A DNA stretch of 5,322 nt from Candidatus Atribacteria bacterium (GTDB taxonomy: Bacteria > Atribacterota > Atribacteria > Atribacterales > Atribacteraceae): NCBI GenBank assembly GCA_026390275.1, contig JAPLGF010000266.1:1-5322 (forward strand), given 5' to 3'. The notes below the pieces were generated by a model. That model saw only the letters and a list, made by a program, of their open reading frames with translations. It ran no database searches and was not told the DNA's origin. The position numbers and the translations under genes are program-made. Every line of letters starts with the position of its first letter. The stretch's first letter is position 1. Shown in pieces: positions 5,073 to 5,322 of the stretch.

Positions 5073-5322
5073 ATGGTGAATAAAAAGTATTTGTTGTTTT
5101 TTAGTTTGCTCCTCCTGGGGTTTTTCCTGTTCACTTCTTGTTTACCCAAGCCTCCCGTCACCGAGGGTATACTCAAAGGTCAAGTGATAGTACCGGAAGG
5201 GTCAATAAAGGCCAAAGATCTGACCGGTCAAGCCCTACCTGATGCCACAGTTAACATCATTGATCCGCTTACCGGCGCTATCCTTGCCACCACCACCACC
5301 GATGCTAACGGCTACTACCGGG
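5073..5322 (+). CDS. Lipoprotein with carboxypeptidase-regulatory-like domain, N-terminal part (3' end outside window)
   Basis: From the ATG at 5073 the frame stays open to the window edge (83 full codons). The N-terminus MVNKKYLLFFSLLLLGFFLF ends in a lipobox-like FTSC, so Cys23 is the probable lipidated residue after signal peptidase II cleavage. Next come a Pro-rich spacer (LPKPPVTEG) and ILKGQVIVPEGS. The segment LTGQALPDATVNIIDPLTGA then leads to ATTTTDANGYY, the classic opening of a CarboxypepD_reg-type beta-sandwich (GxAxPxAxVxxxD...TxTDxNGxY). The protein is expected on the outer face of a membrane. What follows the domain, often protease, adhesin or Ig-like modules, is out of view. 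It is divergent from the ABC operon and separated from it by the repeat-rich stretch, so there is no operon link. Confidence 0.85.
   Translation, partial: MVNKKYLLFFSLLLLGFFLFTSCLPKPPVTEGILKGQVIVPEGSIKAKDLTGQALPDATVNIIDPLTGAILATTTTDANGYYR

Noticed and set aside
4802..5083. 93-aa plus-strand ORF ending inside the lipoprotein start
   Set aside because: It begins in the repeat, runs antisense through the transposase remnant, has no domain or ribosome binding site, and overlaps the well-supported lipoprotein start in another frame.

Overview
The window is bacterial DNA of moderate GC with strong GGAGG-type ribosome binding sites. The organism cannot be fixed from sequence alone. The truncated lipoprotein at the right edge resembles, from memory, lipoproteins seen in Atribacterota-like and other deep-branching anaerobe genomes. 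I offer that only as a tentative inference.

Layout. (1) Positions 1-501 (+) hold the 3' end of a rhomboid intramembrane protease gene. It meets a convergent operon at a symmetric, probably bidirectional terminator (500-533). (2) Positions 4365-548 (-) are one tight four-gene operon. In transcription order it encodes an ABC ATPase, a 238-aa membrane-anchored beta-domain protein, a six-helix ABC-2 type permease, and a 443-aa secreted protein with a C-terminal membrane anchor. Junctions are 2 nt, 4 nt and a 1-nt TGATG overlap, so the four products very probably act together. (3) Positions 4366-5072 contain no intact gene. This stretch holds the operon's leader and a weak candidate promoter, a decayed fragment resembling the DUF1566/Lcl_C domain, two direct copies of a 47-bp dispersed repeat, and the first ~33 codons of an IS4-type transposase that break off next to the repeat. 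(4) From 5073 (+) an outer-surface lipoprotein gene begins and runs off the window.

How the genes work together. The ATPase and permease form the core of an ABC-2 type exporter or membrane machine. The other two operon proteins put nearly all their mass outside the cytoplasmic membrane and are tethered to it, one by an N-terminal helix and one by a C-terminal helix. They are the natural candidates for substrate-handling or envelope-facing partners. I recognise no named system with this composition. It is the best candidate here for something undescribed, though the substrate cannot be read from the sequence.
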